Shown here: piece by piece, positions 1-13,600 of the stretch
Layout: every line of letters starts with the position of its first letter
Position numbering within the stretch: position 1 is the first letter of the stretch
NCBI RefSeq assembly: GCF_000002075.1
Contig: NW_004797432.1
Span: 597,027 to 661,026 of the forward strand
Length of the DNA stretch: 64,000 nt
Direction: 5' to 3'
From: Aplysia californica
Lineage: Eukaryota > Mollusca > Gastropoda > Aplysiida > Aplysiidae
Translations under genes and position numbers: made by a program
Notes under the pieces: generated by a model
What the model saw: only the letters and a program-made list of their open reading frames with translations
What the model was told of the DNA's origin: nothing
The model's database searches: none

Positions 1-2057
1 CCCCCCCCGAAGCTGTATTGCTTATATATAATAGTTGGCAAATTAAGTCAGAATACAGGGAGGAGAAATGAAAGGAAAACGTATTTATTATATGCTATAA
101 AGACGTTATTGAATATGGATATGAATAGTAGTTAGTTGACCGAAGAAAGAATCGTTTGAAAAGCCAACAAATCTACAGAGAAGATAGGTAGTTAGGAGAC
201 TATTTCGGAATCTGTTGTGTACAGAATTACGTGTTGTATTATTCCGATCGCCCATGGAGGGTATAAAAACCATCTTTGTCCTTTAGCACCGTACGAGCCC
301 TAGTGGTGTGCATATTATGCTACACATCGATATACACAGATCTGGAACTGCTTTTTCTTATGCGACTTTTGTCGACATCAAACACAGAAATGCAATATTA
401 TTTGTTTACCCATCTTTAAATTTGTAAATTATTCGTGTCCTTTTAATTGCCATTAGTCACTGCCCCTGCTAAGAAACCCGATCCTGGCATGGAGATATAT
501 TGACCTGTGGGTGGTTTGGAGGGGGGGGGGGGCGATGGTACCTCCTACTTTTCTCTCCCTCTGTTTTTTCTGTCTACATGTCTGTCGTGCTCCTTCCCTG
601 TACTATATGATCGTTTTTGTGTCGATGTGTCTCACTTAACAAAAAGTCACCTTCAAGTGTCACATCAACACTAATTTTGTCCTTTGAAATTTATCAGGAC
701 TCCGCTTTTCATAGTTCTGTCGAGACTTGGCTGTTTTGTCAGACTCAGACTACCAAAGAGGTTTCTGTCTATAATTTAGGGTGTGTTTGTGTGTGTGTGT
801 GGAGGGGGGGGGGGTAATCTTGTCGCTGTATCAGATCTCAACTTGTTTTTAATGGGGAGGGGTTAAAAAGGAGGGGGTAGTATTTTGATATGGGCATAGG
901 CCACGATGTTTGAAGATGCATAGCCATCGCACGAGCCCAGAGCGACGGGCGTGTTTTGGATTGAGATTGAAAATTACTGTTCATGTCTTTACACCCACTC
1001 GACACTGTCTTGTCGGAATAGGACGTTACAACCAATAGTCAACCGTTTGAATAATCTTACTATGACCACGATGAAGCGGTATGGTGCACTCATATCGTAC
1101 TACTGTAGGGCCTAAGCCGTACTTTACCCGAAGACTTCGGTATGATGAAAGGGATGAAACGACTGCTACTCATACTTGTAGCTTACTCTAGACCTACGTC
1201 TACTCTCATCCACTTTGGTTAAGATCTTCCCTGTCTACGTGGCACAGTGTCTGTCGCCTAGCAGCCGACCGCTTATCCCTGCGGCCTCGGTCTGCTTGGG
1301 GGGGGGGGGGGGGAGACCTGTAAAGACAATCTCGTATTATGCAAAGTGCTGATTTATGACCGGATGGGTTTCCCCGAGGGCCTTTGGAGAGTGCAGGCGA
1401 TTCCTCCTCTCAGTAACCGCCCCTGCTTGTCTCCACGACAACGGAATGCAGACCGGAGGTCGTCATCGCTCTCGTGTCTCCCGGTTTAACTACATTTCCT
1501 GACCCCCGTGTCAACACGAAGTCTTCTCCTCTTCAACATGTTCACGTCTCTGTCCTGTGGGCTGGTCTTGAAATCTGTTTCACAGTGTAGAAGCAGTCAC
1601 CTGTAAGTTTATTCGTGTTGGCCTGGCCTGGGCAGATTTTTATTATTTTAGTCATCCCCCCCCCCCCCCCACCTCCTCGGAAAAAAACCTCAAAGAAATA
1701 ACTGGCCTTTTAATAATTATCGTGATGCGTGTCCCATCCCAAGTATATGATATTGCCACTTATGGCTTGCTATTGCTGTAGTTCATGGATATGGCCTACC
1801 TCTTTTTCTTCTTATAATGTGGCTGGCGTCCTCACGATGTGTCTTGTTGCAATTGTCAGACATAACGGCTCACAATACAACAAACCAACAACACTGATTT
1901 CAGTTTCAAGCGAGTTTACCCCTATTTGCTGTTAGTGCAATGTTACAATTTCTGTAACTTTCTTACATTTCAGTAACCCTCTCCTTTTTGAAGGTTTCTT
2001 GGTTCTTTGGACGTTCCGGCTTATCTCATTTAGCCCTATGAAAAAACCCCTCAAAAA
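1..2057. other. Unassigned left edge, probably RBMS intron
   Basis: No exon was recognised here. The first RRM of RBMS, expected upstream of the RRM2 exon, was not found, so this is probably part of a long intron. It contains short poly-G and poly-C runs near 523, 807, 1299 and 1656, and a short GT run near 785. Open frames in it are short and show no family resemblance. Confidence 0.5.
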
Positions 2058-2246
2058 GTGGGTGATTGGCGGGTGCTCTGGTCTGGTTTGCTCCTTTTTT
2101 CCTATATCAAACATCTATCGTCCTTATCTTTCCTTCTTTTTTATGTTTGTTTCTCTCTTGTAACTCTTCTAATCTTCGGCACTTATATGACCTTATTGTG
2201 TCGCAAGTGCCGTAAAACGCTTACTTAATTACTAAAACTAATCTAA
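2058..2246 (+). repeat. SINE-A copy
   Basis: Near full-length copy of the window's commonest repeat. It opens with GTGGGTGATTGGCGGGTG, passes through a pyrimidine-rich body (CTCCTT..., ATCAAACATCTATCGTCC) and ends with a tail containing GGCACTTATATGACC and GCAAGTGCCGTAAAA followed by CTAAAA-type repeats. It lies in sense orientation in the intron just before the RRM2 exon. Confidence 0.85.
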
Positions 2247-2347
2247 ACCGCACAAAAAAAACCCCAAAACCCCAATTGGTTTTATCCTCACACCTGGTCA
2301 GACAATGCTTTCATAGTTTTTTTTCCTTTCATTTTTTTTCCTTCCAG

Positions 2348-2567
2348 CAACAAGAACAAGATCCTACCAACCTGTACATTGCCAATTTGCCGGTCTACTT
2401 CATGGAGAAAAATTTAGAAAACATGTTCAAGGAATACGGGACAGTCATCTCCACACGGATACTCCGTAAACCCGATGGGCTGAGCAGAGGAGTAGGATTT
2501 GCTCGCATGGAGTCGAAGGAAAAGTGCGATCAGATCATCAATGCATTTAACAACAAAATGTTGCCTG
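2348..2567 (+). CDS. RBMS: RBMS exon: RRM2 core
   Basis: Acceptor is a T-rich tract ending CTTCCAG; donor is CCTG|GTAAGA. The exon begins in phase 0 with [15 protein letters not shown] and carries both RNP motifs ([14 protein letters not shown]) and the segment [13 protein letters not shown]. It ends one base into a Gly codon. The 220-nt exon matches the vertebrate RRM2 exon in start point and content. Confidence 0.95.
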
Positions 2568-5500
2568 GTAAGAAAATATGCACACCGTTCATATCATAAA
2601 TTAAGGGTAATGTAAAAGATTTTAAAAAACTTTTCAGTTGTAATGTTCCATCTCTATACTACCTTGCTGTTAATTTAAATATTTGGAATAGTAGGTTTTT
2701 TTTAAAATGTAAAACTGTCATGGTCACCAGTTTAGCCTTTTCTCTGCTAAGTTAGTGATGTTTACACCCTTGAGCAGGATTAAAAAGTGGAACAGCAATT
2801 GCGGTGAAGTAGCTAACCGCGATGGTATCGTCATTGGCTAGCCTAGTCTTGACTGTCAGTCAGCTTTTCACAAAGACTGCTAAAAATAACATTATTAAAG
2901 AAGTGAAGTACAATCTACTTCATTGATGCAATTAAATGTGTTTGAGAGAAAATTAATGTAATCACCTCACTTGTCTTTGATTACTGCTAAGAGTGTGACA
3001 AAATGGTATTTAAAACAATGGACAACTATCTTCTTCGTAGACATAATTATGCTAGAGGAAATGAGTTTAACTTCTTTGTGTGCAGTGTTTGACTATCGCT
3101 GGTATGGAGTGAACTTTCATGTTGCCTCAGGGCTTTGTGTTGTGTTTAGTATATTCGGGACAATATCAGTTTTATCATGTCCATGTTATAAGCTACACAT
3201 GTATTTGCTATATGCTGCTGCAGTAGTATTTCATTTTTTTAATGTGAGTTTGTTTGCCTGTCAAAGTTCATGTGTGTGAGTGGGTGGCAGTTGCTCTGGT
3301 GTGGTTTGACATCTATCATCATCGTCTCTCCTCTCTCTTCTCTTTGTATGTTACTCTCTAATAATGCCTCTATTCTTCAGCACTTATGTGACCTAATTCT
3401 GTTGCAAGCACTGTAAAACTCTTACTAAAATTAAAACTAAGCTGTGTTTGTGTTCATCCTCAGGCTGCACTGAACCATTGTTAGTGAAGTTTGCGGATAG
3501 TGGCAACAAGAAGAAGACCACCACCACAGCCCTCACGCCGCGCTTGTTCACACCAGGAAGAGATGATGCAAGTATTTCAGTATGTAGCACTGTTCACATT
3601 CATCTCATTACCTCCACTGGCCATCATCAACGCTAATTGGCTTTATGTATTGCTTTTTCTGTTAAGAACATCTAGATTATTTATGACTTGACAGTGGAGT
3701 GATATCCTCAGTATTTATGGCAATGTGTTATCACATTTTTTAAATAGAGGACAGGACCATACTGTGAGTGGGGTCCTGAAAAGTTGAAGATATATGAAGA
3801 AGCCAAGAAATTCAGCTTTGACAGATTAGCTGTGTGACTGGTTTATGCCTTGGCAGATACAGCTTCTCTTGGGGATGTTTTAGCCACTAGAATACATCTC
3901 AAGGTCATTCAGTGGGTTGTTGTGCTGAATTATAAATTTGTCAGACTTTTATGAGCGCCAATGTTAATTTGAAATAAAGGTAATTTATGCTATAAAAAAT
4001 CAAAGTCCATGAAGATACTGACTGACATACATCGCATGTTTTTTTTCTTCCCTTCAGGCTATTCAGTTTGCTTATGAGCAGCAGGCGTTAGCCAATTTGA
4101 ATGGGTGAGTGATTTGAATATATTTTTTCGTGTTTAGTATACCACGGAATCAGCAGTTGAACTGTTGTTACAAAATGTACCATTTTCTTTCTTGCTTGAC
4201 CAAGATTATGAGGAAATTGTTTCCAAGGTCTTTTCAATCCGTTTTGTCAAAAATTTAAATGTGGTCACAGTTATTAGTGGGCTTGACAACATTATGATTA
4301 TTAGATATTTTCTTTTTCTATATTGTGTATTTGTTAAGCATTGATTCCTTCATTTGTTCATGTTTTCCAAGAGTTACTTTATCTGAAGGTATCTTATTAC
4401 AACTGTCCTCTACCCCCAACCAACACTTTCATTATAGAAATTATGTGATAATGTTGGCAAAAAAAATTATCTTGGAAAGGACGGGAAAAAAAGTGATAGA
4501 TGGATTATTTGTACATGTAGGCAGGCCTGTTTATGTATCGCAGAGACAGACAGTAGTGTTAAATGATGCATCTAATACAATTCTTATGATGTCATGTTTT
4601 TCTGGTGTCTTCAGTCAGTATATCAACTACGGTGTACCCACGCCAGCCATCGTACCAGCCGGCCTCGTACCTCGGGCGTATACCTCTGTGGCGGCCACAA
4701 CTCCTGTGACCACATACCAGATGTCGAACCCCACGGCCCAGGGCTGGATGCCACAGTACGTTATGCAGCCACACCAGATGCCACACGTGAGTTACCAGCC
4801 CTTCACTTCCCTCTCCTCTCTCTCTCCTCTCCTCAGTAACCATAGTTAAGATTTTCTCAATAGCAGAACAAATTCTAAGAATCGTTCTCTGAATATCAGG
4901 AAGACGTACAGTAAAATCATGAGTATTAATAATGTTTCACTGTAGAGTTCTTTTAACTACCATGAAAAATGTAAGAATATTCGATTTATATTTAGTGGAA
5001 AAGTCATTTCACAGTGAAAGTATTCCCTATAATATGGAGGGACCCCTCTTATGTTTTCCCACGAAAGAAAAAGTCTGAAACACTGCTTGAAGTGAATTTT
5101 GACCTGCACATTGTACCAAAACAGACAATTCTCCGATAGAAACATTCTGTGGCGGCACCACAGGGCACTTTGGTAACTTTCTCTCCCTGAAAATTTATTC
5201 CAACATTTTGTCATTTTGACCCAGTTTCATCTCCCCCCCCCCCCCCCCCCCCCCCGATCCGTAGATGTGAATCCTGTGACTTAATGTTACATATCAAAGT
5301 ATCACCTGCTATTTTATTAAGATCAAGGGTTAGTTCCTGAGTAGGATGCTGAAAATACACAAATGAAATTTTGAATGCGTTAAAAAGGTTTTACAAGGTA
5401 TAAAAGTGATGTGTAGCTACTGTATTTATTTCTTTATATATGAAGACGGGCTAATTATACGTTACTAGCTCAGTTCACAGCAGTATTTTTGGTAGAGAAA

Positions 5501-7649
5501 GGTGGTGAGACAATATTGCTCTATACCATTTGATATCAGTTTGCAGTGATGGGTTACAAAAAAATGAAACAGTTGATAGTCAATTCTGCAGGAAAGGATT
5601 TAGAACTTTTAAAGTTTTATTAAGTTATTTTCAATTAGAGAATTGTGTTATGAATTTTTATATTCCACAAACCAACCGTGAATTTTGAATGACTGATCAA
5701 ATCTGCTGTGAATATAGTTTTGTTATAAGTTATGCCAAACATAATGTTCTTATGAAATGTGGAAATGATTTTTTTAAATGGAACAATGATTAATGTTAAT
5801 GGTTGTCCTGTTTTGTTTTTTTTGTTTTTTTTTTATAGCAGGGACTAAGTTTTGACATATAGGTACAGTGTATTGGGAAAAGGTGAAGAATTGAGTGATG
5901 GTAAGGTTCTTCCAAATTAAAACTTTTTTCCATGGCCAGTGCCAATGACGATTCTTTTCAAAAGGCTTTAAAAGCCTTATAAAATCTATTTCTGTTGATC
6001 CTTCCGCGGGGGGGAACCAGTGGTACCAGCATGCATTGTTGTGACATAACCTCACTGACACACTCACTGCCACACTTACTGACATGTCAACAGACAGGCA
6101 ATTCTGATAACTGTCTTGATCATTAATAACACTGACAGCACATCCAATGTTGCCATCATGGAGGCGTTGTTGGCGAATGAGGGATCAAGCAATTATCATT
6201 TGTTCGGAAACTCGCGGCCCTCTGGGTCAAGGCAATGTTGACAGATGATCGTTTAGGCATGTGCTAGCTTTAGTGACTGACCTTTGTGCATGAAGAAAAG
6301 CATCTTGTCTCGTAGGCTACTAAGGGAATAGGCCAGGATAAATACTTCCACGCTCAAGAGGACAAATAATGAATGAATTCTCTGAAAAAAGAATGTTTAA
6401 AAAGAGGACACTTTCTCTTTCTTTCTGAAGGATGAGTATTGAAGAAAAGGTTCTCACTCTTTAAAACTGTGATAAATGTAGCCACTCCTATGAATGAATA
6501 CCTTCACCATACTCTCGTCACAAAGATAGATCACAGTGCTATCCAGATGCTTACTGTTGCAGTACTAGACATGTATTAATGATTCTCATCTGATGGAAGA
6601 AGTTATGGACTCATGCACCGTTCTGAACTTGGCAGAGGCTGATTGCAACTTTCAACCTGTTACCCATTTATCTGTCTGAAAGATAGTCACCCTTTTATTA
6701 GTCTGAAAGATAGTTCAGGCACTCAGTTATGCACAGAATACCAGTCAAATAAATTGGTATAAAGTAGAATAAATCTTTGTGCAGTCTGTCAGACTTTTTT
6801 TGAAAATATTTATGAAGGTTGCTTTGTGTAGAGAGCAAAGATTTTCTCGTCAATATTTTAGCACATTGGAACCTTTCCTTTTGATTTGTAATTGGGAAGG
6901 GGAAGGGGGTTGGGGGGGTTAACTGTGCCACTCAGTCCGGCTGCTCTTATTGCATGACTGCTTTCGATATCTTGAATTGCATCCATTTCCTTTTTTTTTT
7001 TTTGTGGTTATTTGGTTCTTTGCCAAATTACTTGTGCATGATGATACTTGGTTGTCGTTTGTTTTATTTCTTAATTTTTCTGGGAACAGAAAATTTAAGG
7101 CAATCTGAGAAGACCTGTAGCATGCAGTGACGACTGACCGTCACAGTATATGCAAAGTAACTGCCATCTGTAGCTGATGAAACCAGAGGATGTAACGAAA
7201 GCATTGAACTGCTCGTGTATGATATATATCTATATTTATCCCTGTTCACTTCCGTACATCTACGAGCGTGTTGAGCTTGATAGCATGACATTATACTCCC
7301 GTACTTGTAACTGAGGAGGGTGAGATGCCAGTTTGATGCCCCAACATTCCCCTTGGCACGATGGATCAATGGTCTCACCGAAGAATTCTTATTGGGGGGC
7401 GGCTATATACATATTCTTGAAATCTAAGCAATAGCTGCACAACCATTGGCAGTCAGTGTGAGGGATTGATGGAGAGAGATAGGTTTTAGTCAGAAATTCG
7501 AAGAATAATTTATGACTATGCAGGACAGCCGAATGTTGGCCACTGTATTATTGCCTTAAATAGTCTAAAGTTTCCCGTGAGGCACTGTGCCAACCTCAGA
7601 TGTTTCTGTACGTGGGCATGCCCAGTCAGGATTCATGTTCTCTTTGTGC

Positions 7650-7683
<34 letters not shown>

Positions 7684-10600
7684 CTAACTGTGCGGTGTCT
7701 CTAATCTGCAGATACTGCCGACCACTGCAGTCCACCCTGACGTGTCTGCCCTTATGGATCCAAACGCGCTGATGTAACCCCCGTGTGTCGCACGTCTTAC
7801 CACTACGCAGCCTCGTTATGTGTCCTGCTCACATTTACCTGTGTCCTGTGGGGGCCAACTCCCCGTCGCCTTCATCCTTCGTTTCCGTTGCTTGCAAACA
7901 TTTCAGTTGTGGTCCAGATGCACCCGGCTTCATCTTTTGATCATCATCTTTTTTAAATGCACGAGAGCTATGCCAAACTGCACCCCATTTTGGTGCAGTC
8001 GATGTCATTCTTAAAGAGCTATTTTTTTTTCAAATGAAATTATTTTAATCTCTGATATTGTGGTTTTTTGCTCTCTGTCCTCTGGGTTTTTTTTCCACCA
8101 AACTTTTGCTTGATCTGCTCCTCAAGACTTTGCCCTTCTATCTCTCACTGTTATCGCTGATTACTTTCTCATGGCTCATTGAGACCCAACATTTCACATG
8201 ATCTTTTTATCTCTGGACCCGTTTGTCATGAGATCTATGTACGTAGGAAATTGGGAGAACCAGATGCTTCGGAGCTGGAACAGAAAGATTTTATTTCACA
8301 TTTGCCCTTGTATGCTTGCTCTCGCTGATAAACTCTTGCTATTTGATCAGTGTTTACTTTTTTTTTAACTTTGGGTTTTTTTTTAAATCTATTTATTCAT
8401 GGATAATTCTGTAATGTGCATGTTAGCACTGTACTTTTAGAATATGCGAGATCGTTTCTCCTCAACTGTGATAGATTTGACTTTTATTTAGAATTGCATA
8501 TTTATTCCTACCTTAAAAATCAAATAATTTACAGCACCAGCAATAATAGAAATTTGTCCTGTGTTTATAGTGTATGAGTGGTGGTTAGCATCCTTGAGGT
8601 ACTACGAACATGATATGACTGAGAAGAAAGGAACATCCTTGCCTAGGGCCAAGTTCCTCAACTTTTTACCATTTCAACTGATATAGCCAGGGGCAAGCTC
8701 CACCATCAAACTCCCTTGCTCCGCTCAAAAGTTTGGCTTTCCCATATAGCAAGCCTATCTTCTACTTTTTTTCTTTTTTTTTTTTTTTTAAATGACTGTC
8801 AATTGAAATTTTTTAATGTATGACTTCTATATCTCTGTAAATATGCAGTTATGTCTTGCTTTGATGATGAAATCTGTTGGCCAAGAGTCTGGATGGGGAA
8901 CATGATTTCATAGACATTTATGGTTTTTGTCATTTTTGACACAATTTGAAATTAAAATGTGCATCATTTCTGTCAACCCTCCGTTTAATTTATGCCTTTT
9001 TGTTTTTCACCTTAATTGTCTTGATTTTTTTCTGGAATGAATTTACGCAATTTTAACCTATTTTTGCGCCAGGCCGTGTTGTAGAAAATGCTATGCAAAT
9101 AGTTTACGCATCTTTTTGTTTTTATGGTAGCTAATGGTATGTTTTTTCCTCATTGTTTTCTTTGGATAGTCTGGACTTTTCCTGTTACTTTCTCAACAAG
9201 ATCTGTGAATGTGTTCAATACTAATTTCTCTTTGACTGGATTGCTTGTAGTGGTTGTCACTAGATCTGTTTTCTAGGCTTGCTGTTATGCTCAGTGTGTG
9301 TGTGTGTGTGTGTGTTTGGAATGCATTGACCGTGGTCTACTTTGGCACGACCTCTCACTCCACTGGTCATCTCGTGGATACTAACCCTCGTCGATACCAC
9401 AGGTTTAAAACGTATTGGGTCGGTCACACTTTTTCGTCACTGGCATGGATGTTTTGATGGAGAAAGGAGACTGAAGAATTGGATCCGTTGGGTGAACTGT
9501 GTGAGATGTTTTGTCTTGACTTGGGCGTTCCAATAAATCCATCCATCCGCTGTGGGTGTCGGTTGCAGTCGAGTATGATCCCTGTACACCGTGCGGCTGT
9601 TGTCACATTTGACGTTGTGGCCGTCCTTGGTTTGCCTGATGTCTGATGTTGCCGCTGTCATTTTGCAGATGGTAACCGGTAGCAGTCACCCCGGGTCAGG
9701 TGGTTCGCTTGACCCGTCCTCGCTGCTGCCCCAGCTGACCAGCCAGATGGGACAACTGCACCTGTCCAACACCTCGGTAGGCTGCCCACACCACTCGCAT
9801 GTCGCATAGAGCGCTCCGTCTCTTTGCTGTCTCTCTCTCTTTCTCTCTGTGCATCCTTGTTTATGTGTTGTCCTATGCCGTGAGCATACGTTTTTTTTCT
9901 CAAGTCGAGTCAACATGCAGAAATGCTCACTCAGAAGAAAGGAAAACTTATGGTTGATATGCTTCTTTTCTTCCTTCAAGCCAGTGTGGTGGTTCTGTTT
10001 TCTGTAGAGATGCCATCTTCAAGCATGAATAGCTCTTCAGAAATCAAGCTCTCAGACTTTTAGTGTGAGTGTGAACGTGCGTGTGTGTTTGCATGCGTAT
10101 GTTCTTGCGTGCTCAGCTAGTAATTACAGATGTTAGGTCTGTACAGCCAAACAGACGTAAAAAAGGAAGGGCCATAGTGGTGTAAATTCTTCCAGTTAAA
10201 CATACGAATATTTCGTTATGCTGAAGAACGAACCTTGGTATTTCTTTGTTTTGCGTGAATGGAAAATCACGGTATGCTCATTTCTGGCTTCCATTGTATG
10301 TTAAAAGTTTGAAATCTAACTTGTTTATATTTTGTCGGTGGCGAGAGAAATAGTAATCCTTGTTCTAACTCACTTTTGTTGAGTGAATGCTGTGTGAGAT
10401 TATGCCAAGTAACATGTGTGAGCGAATGTTTGCTGATGTGACAGCATGTTGCTCCCCAAATGTCCCCCCTCCCCACATGCATGCGTGGTGTTTTAGTTCC
10501 TCAGTTGCAGCATGTGGCCTCCTCCTCCAGTCTGTTTCTGTCCTCCTGCTGTTGGAGATAGGCACTGACGGCTGCTAGGTTAGCTTGCAAGTTCTTCCAG

Positions 10601-13600
10601 CCTATCATGTCTCAGGGAGCCCATCTTGCTACTCGCTAGTTTATAGTTGTTGTCGTTGGTGTTATTGTCATTGCTGTTGTTGTTGTTGTCCATCCCACAG
10701 ACCTTGACCCCCCCACCCCCCACATCCCATATCCCCCTCCCCCACCTTCATTTTGACAAAGTAGTTGGACATTGCGTGGTCTTGTACCAGCAGAACCATC
10801 CGGTGAATGCTATTGTGTTTGTGCCGAGAGGGATTTCTTTGTAACAATAGTTTTGCTTTTTTTCCGCCTGCTTATTCTTTCTTTGGTCTTAAAGTTGAAG
10901 TGTCAGTCGAACATTTTCCTCGTTCCTTTACTCCCTGGTATATGATTTTCGTCTGTCAGGATTTCGTCACTTTCTTACTGTTTTGTTTTGTTTTTGCCAA
11001 GTCGTTGTGGCCTCGGTCTTTGAATTGAACACACGTCACAGATCTTGCTGTGGTCAGTGTCTGGTCCAGGCCATGGGACGGAGCGCGCTCCTTTGGCAGC
11101 ACTGAAGCGTGTGAGCAAACTTTGTCAGCACTGTTCTTGATCACTGTTGTTCATTGACCTCTACCCCATAGGGGTCATAAGAGTGTTTACTACTTTTTTT
11201 TGTGCTTGTCAGGTTTTGGTTTAGTTGACCGTTTTCCTTCCATTGTGAGCCTTGGGCTTTTACATTTCTTTGTTACCTTAATGGCGGACTACTTTTTGAC
11301 CAGGTGTAAATACCAGTTGTTAGTTTGCTTTTGTTGTAATGCTTCCTTTATTTTGATTATGATGACTGCCGATATTTCACTTTGCATCTTCTTTATGACC
11401 TCATTATTCATAAACATGTTTCATTTTTTGTCATTCTAGTTTTCCTCCTTACCTTTTATTTCTGCTCAGATCATAATCTGCTGGCTCTTTTGCTTCTCTG
11501 GCCTTTCCATTTCATTCACAAACACGCAGCAGCACACACGCATCCAGACTCTCATACGGTCCCATATAAATTCACACGCAAAGACATTACCATAACATTT
11601 TTACACACACATTGACACAAACACACATGCTAACCTGACCAAAGACTTGTTTGAAAATCCAGCAACAAGAACTTAGTGGCTTGTCCTGTTCCCAATGTTC
11701 ATGTTTGGCACACTTGGCTTTAGGTACCATGGGGTATGTTTTTTTTCCCTTTTCTTTCTTATTTAATCGAAGTACCAGAGGTAAATCATCTGCTTGTGAG
11801 TTTTTGAAGAGTAGAGTATTTTTGTGTTCTACAGCTGTATTGTCAAACCAATTTTTGAGATTGGTATTCGTCATTTTCCGTGTTGAAATTTTAAACTGAA
11901 TTATGTGGAACCACTGCTGAATATATGTTTTTGCCAGCACATGCGCAAGTTAATATGCAAAGATAACTTTCTACTAATGATTTGTGCCCCGTATGATGTG
12001 AAGAACTTTGTACAGGTTCACTTTTGAACGGTATATCCTGATGTAAATAATGTGACACAATCATCTCCCACACATTTTTACAAAACGACCTAGCGTCTGC
12101 CATGAAATCACGTTTTGGAACAAACTGGCTTTACGTTTTTTTGATATTCTCCCACTCCCTTATCCACCCTAGGTGCTGATCCGTGTTGACATATATCCCT
12201 GTGCGTTCCAAGAGAACGAAAATTACGCATAGAAGTTATTTACAGCCAACTGTACATTCGGCTAAAAATGATAATAGTGGTATAGACACTAATAATCTTA
12301 TCCTTGTGCTAAATTTTATTTACACCTAATCCTGAAAGGAATCAACAATGTTATTCCTTGTCTGTTGTACTCATACGTGGCTTAAGTAGTGGATTCTAAA
12401 AGAAAAAAGCATAAAAATACATATTCTTTATTCAAGTAAACACGTGCATTCTATTATTACATACTATATAGTTACCTATATTTTTTTATCTTATAGCCAG
12501 GGAAAGAGTAGGTTAAGTGCGGAGATCTTTTAGGACAGAATTTTTTCTTGTAAAACTATTAACAGTTTTTCCCACGCATTGTTCGAAATGTTTAGAAAAA
12601 GAAGGTAAAAACTGGCCATCATTTAAATTTTTATAACGACACCTTATTTTGTTAACTACCAAATTATCATTTGATCTGGATAAATACATTTAAAACAAGA
12701 CCAGAGGACAAGAGAAAAACCCAAACACTGTTCTGTTTTCTTCACTTTTAGCTGCGTCTGTTCCCTGCTATAGAGTGAGTGATCTATATCCCTGAGTCTC
12801 TGCCTGTGGCAGAAGACGCACCTAGCCTGTACTAATGCAAACCTCTTAAAGCCAAGTAGCTATCCTTGTTGTCATTGGTGTTAGTTTGTTCCACATACTT
12901 TTTTTGTCCCTGCATTGTACAGTTCTGTGAATTTCACCATATCATTCTCACTCGGAATATCGGCATCTTGACACATGTGTGAAGTTTGACATGTCCGTTT
13001 TTATTTCATACTTTAATGTCCTTACATTGAAATGATTGTACTTCTCTATTTTTGGCTTGTAATGCATGCTAGATTTGAAATTTTGGAGGGTGTGGCGAAC
13101 GAGGTGAATGAAGTTACGAATACCAGTGGTGCGTGAATGACCTCTTTTTTAAAATGATTTATTTGTTGTCCTTAATGTTGGTGCGGCCTCGGGCCCACCG
13201 TATGAAGCCCTTAACCAAGAAGTGTACATAGTGGTCTGTTGTTGTCTTGTGATGGTTTGTGTGACTTGTCAAGTGCCAGGGCGATCACATGGCTCCGCAG
13301 AACATTCCAGAACCCTCAGCTAGAGTCTTGTGCTGGGATCTGATACTTTTTGGAAAAAAAAGTATTGGTAGGTAGAAACCTTTTCACAGCCTCATTCCCA
13401 TTCTCCAAGTAAGAAAAATAACGTTTTTAACAGGGATTGTTCTTTTTATCGGTACCATCTTTTAAGTTTTAATTCTTTTAAAAAATAGGCAGTTTGCATT
13501 TTAGCCGCTAAAAAGTTGTGAATCGTTTATTTCTTTTAAAAAATTTCTCTCTTGGAAAAAAGATTATGAAGACCATGGAATGTCGAAATAAAGTTGAAAA

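Noticed and set aside
258-264. TATAAAA box as a promoter
   Set aside because: No first exon or start region follows; a lone match in AT-rich DNA is not enough.
3749-3764. 16-nt microexon between AAATAG and GTGAGT in an RBMS intron
   Set aside because: Including it breaks the frame of the next exon, which is only open in phase 0.
10696-10844. Pro-rich frame after a CCCACAG acceptor as a further RBMS exon
   Set aside because: No counterpart in RBMS proteins, no good donor in phase, and poly-C makes the frame easy to obtain by chance.
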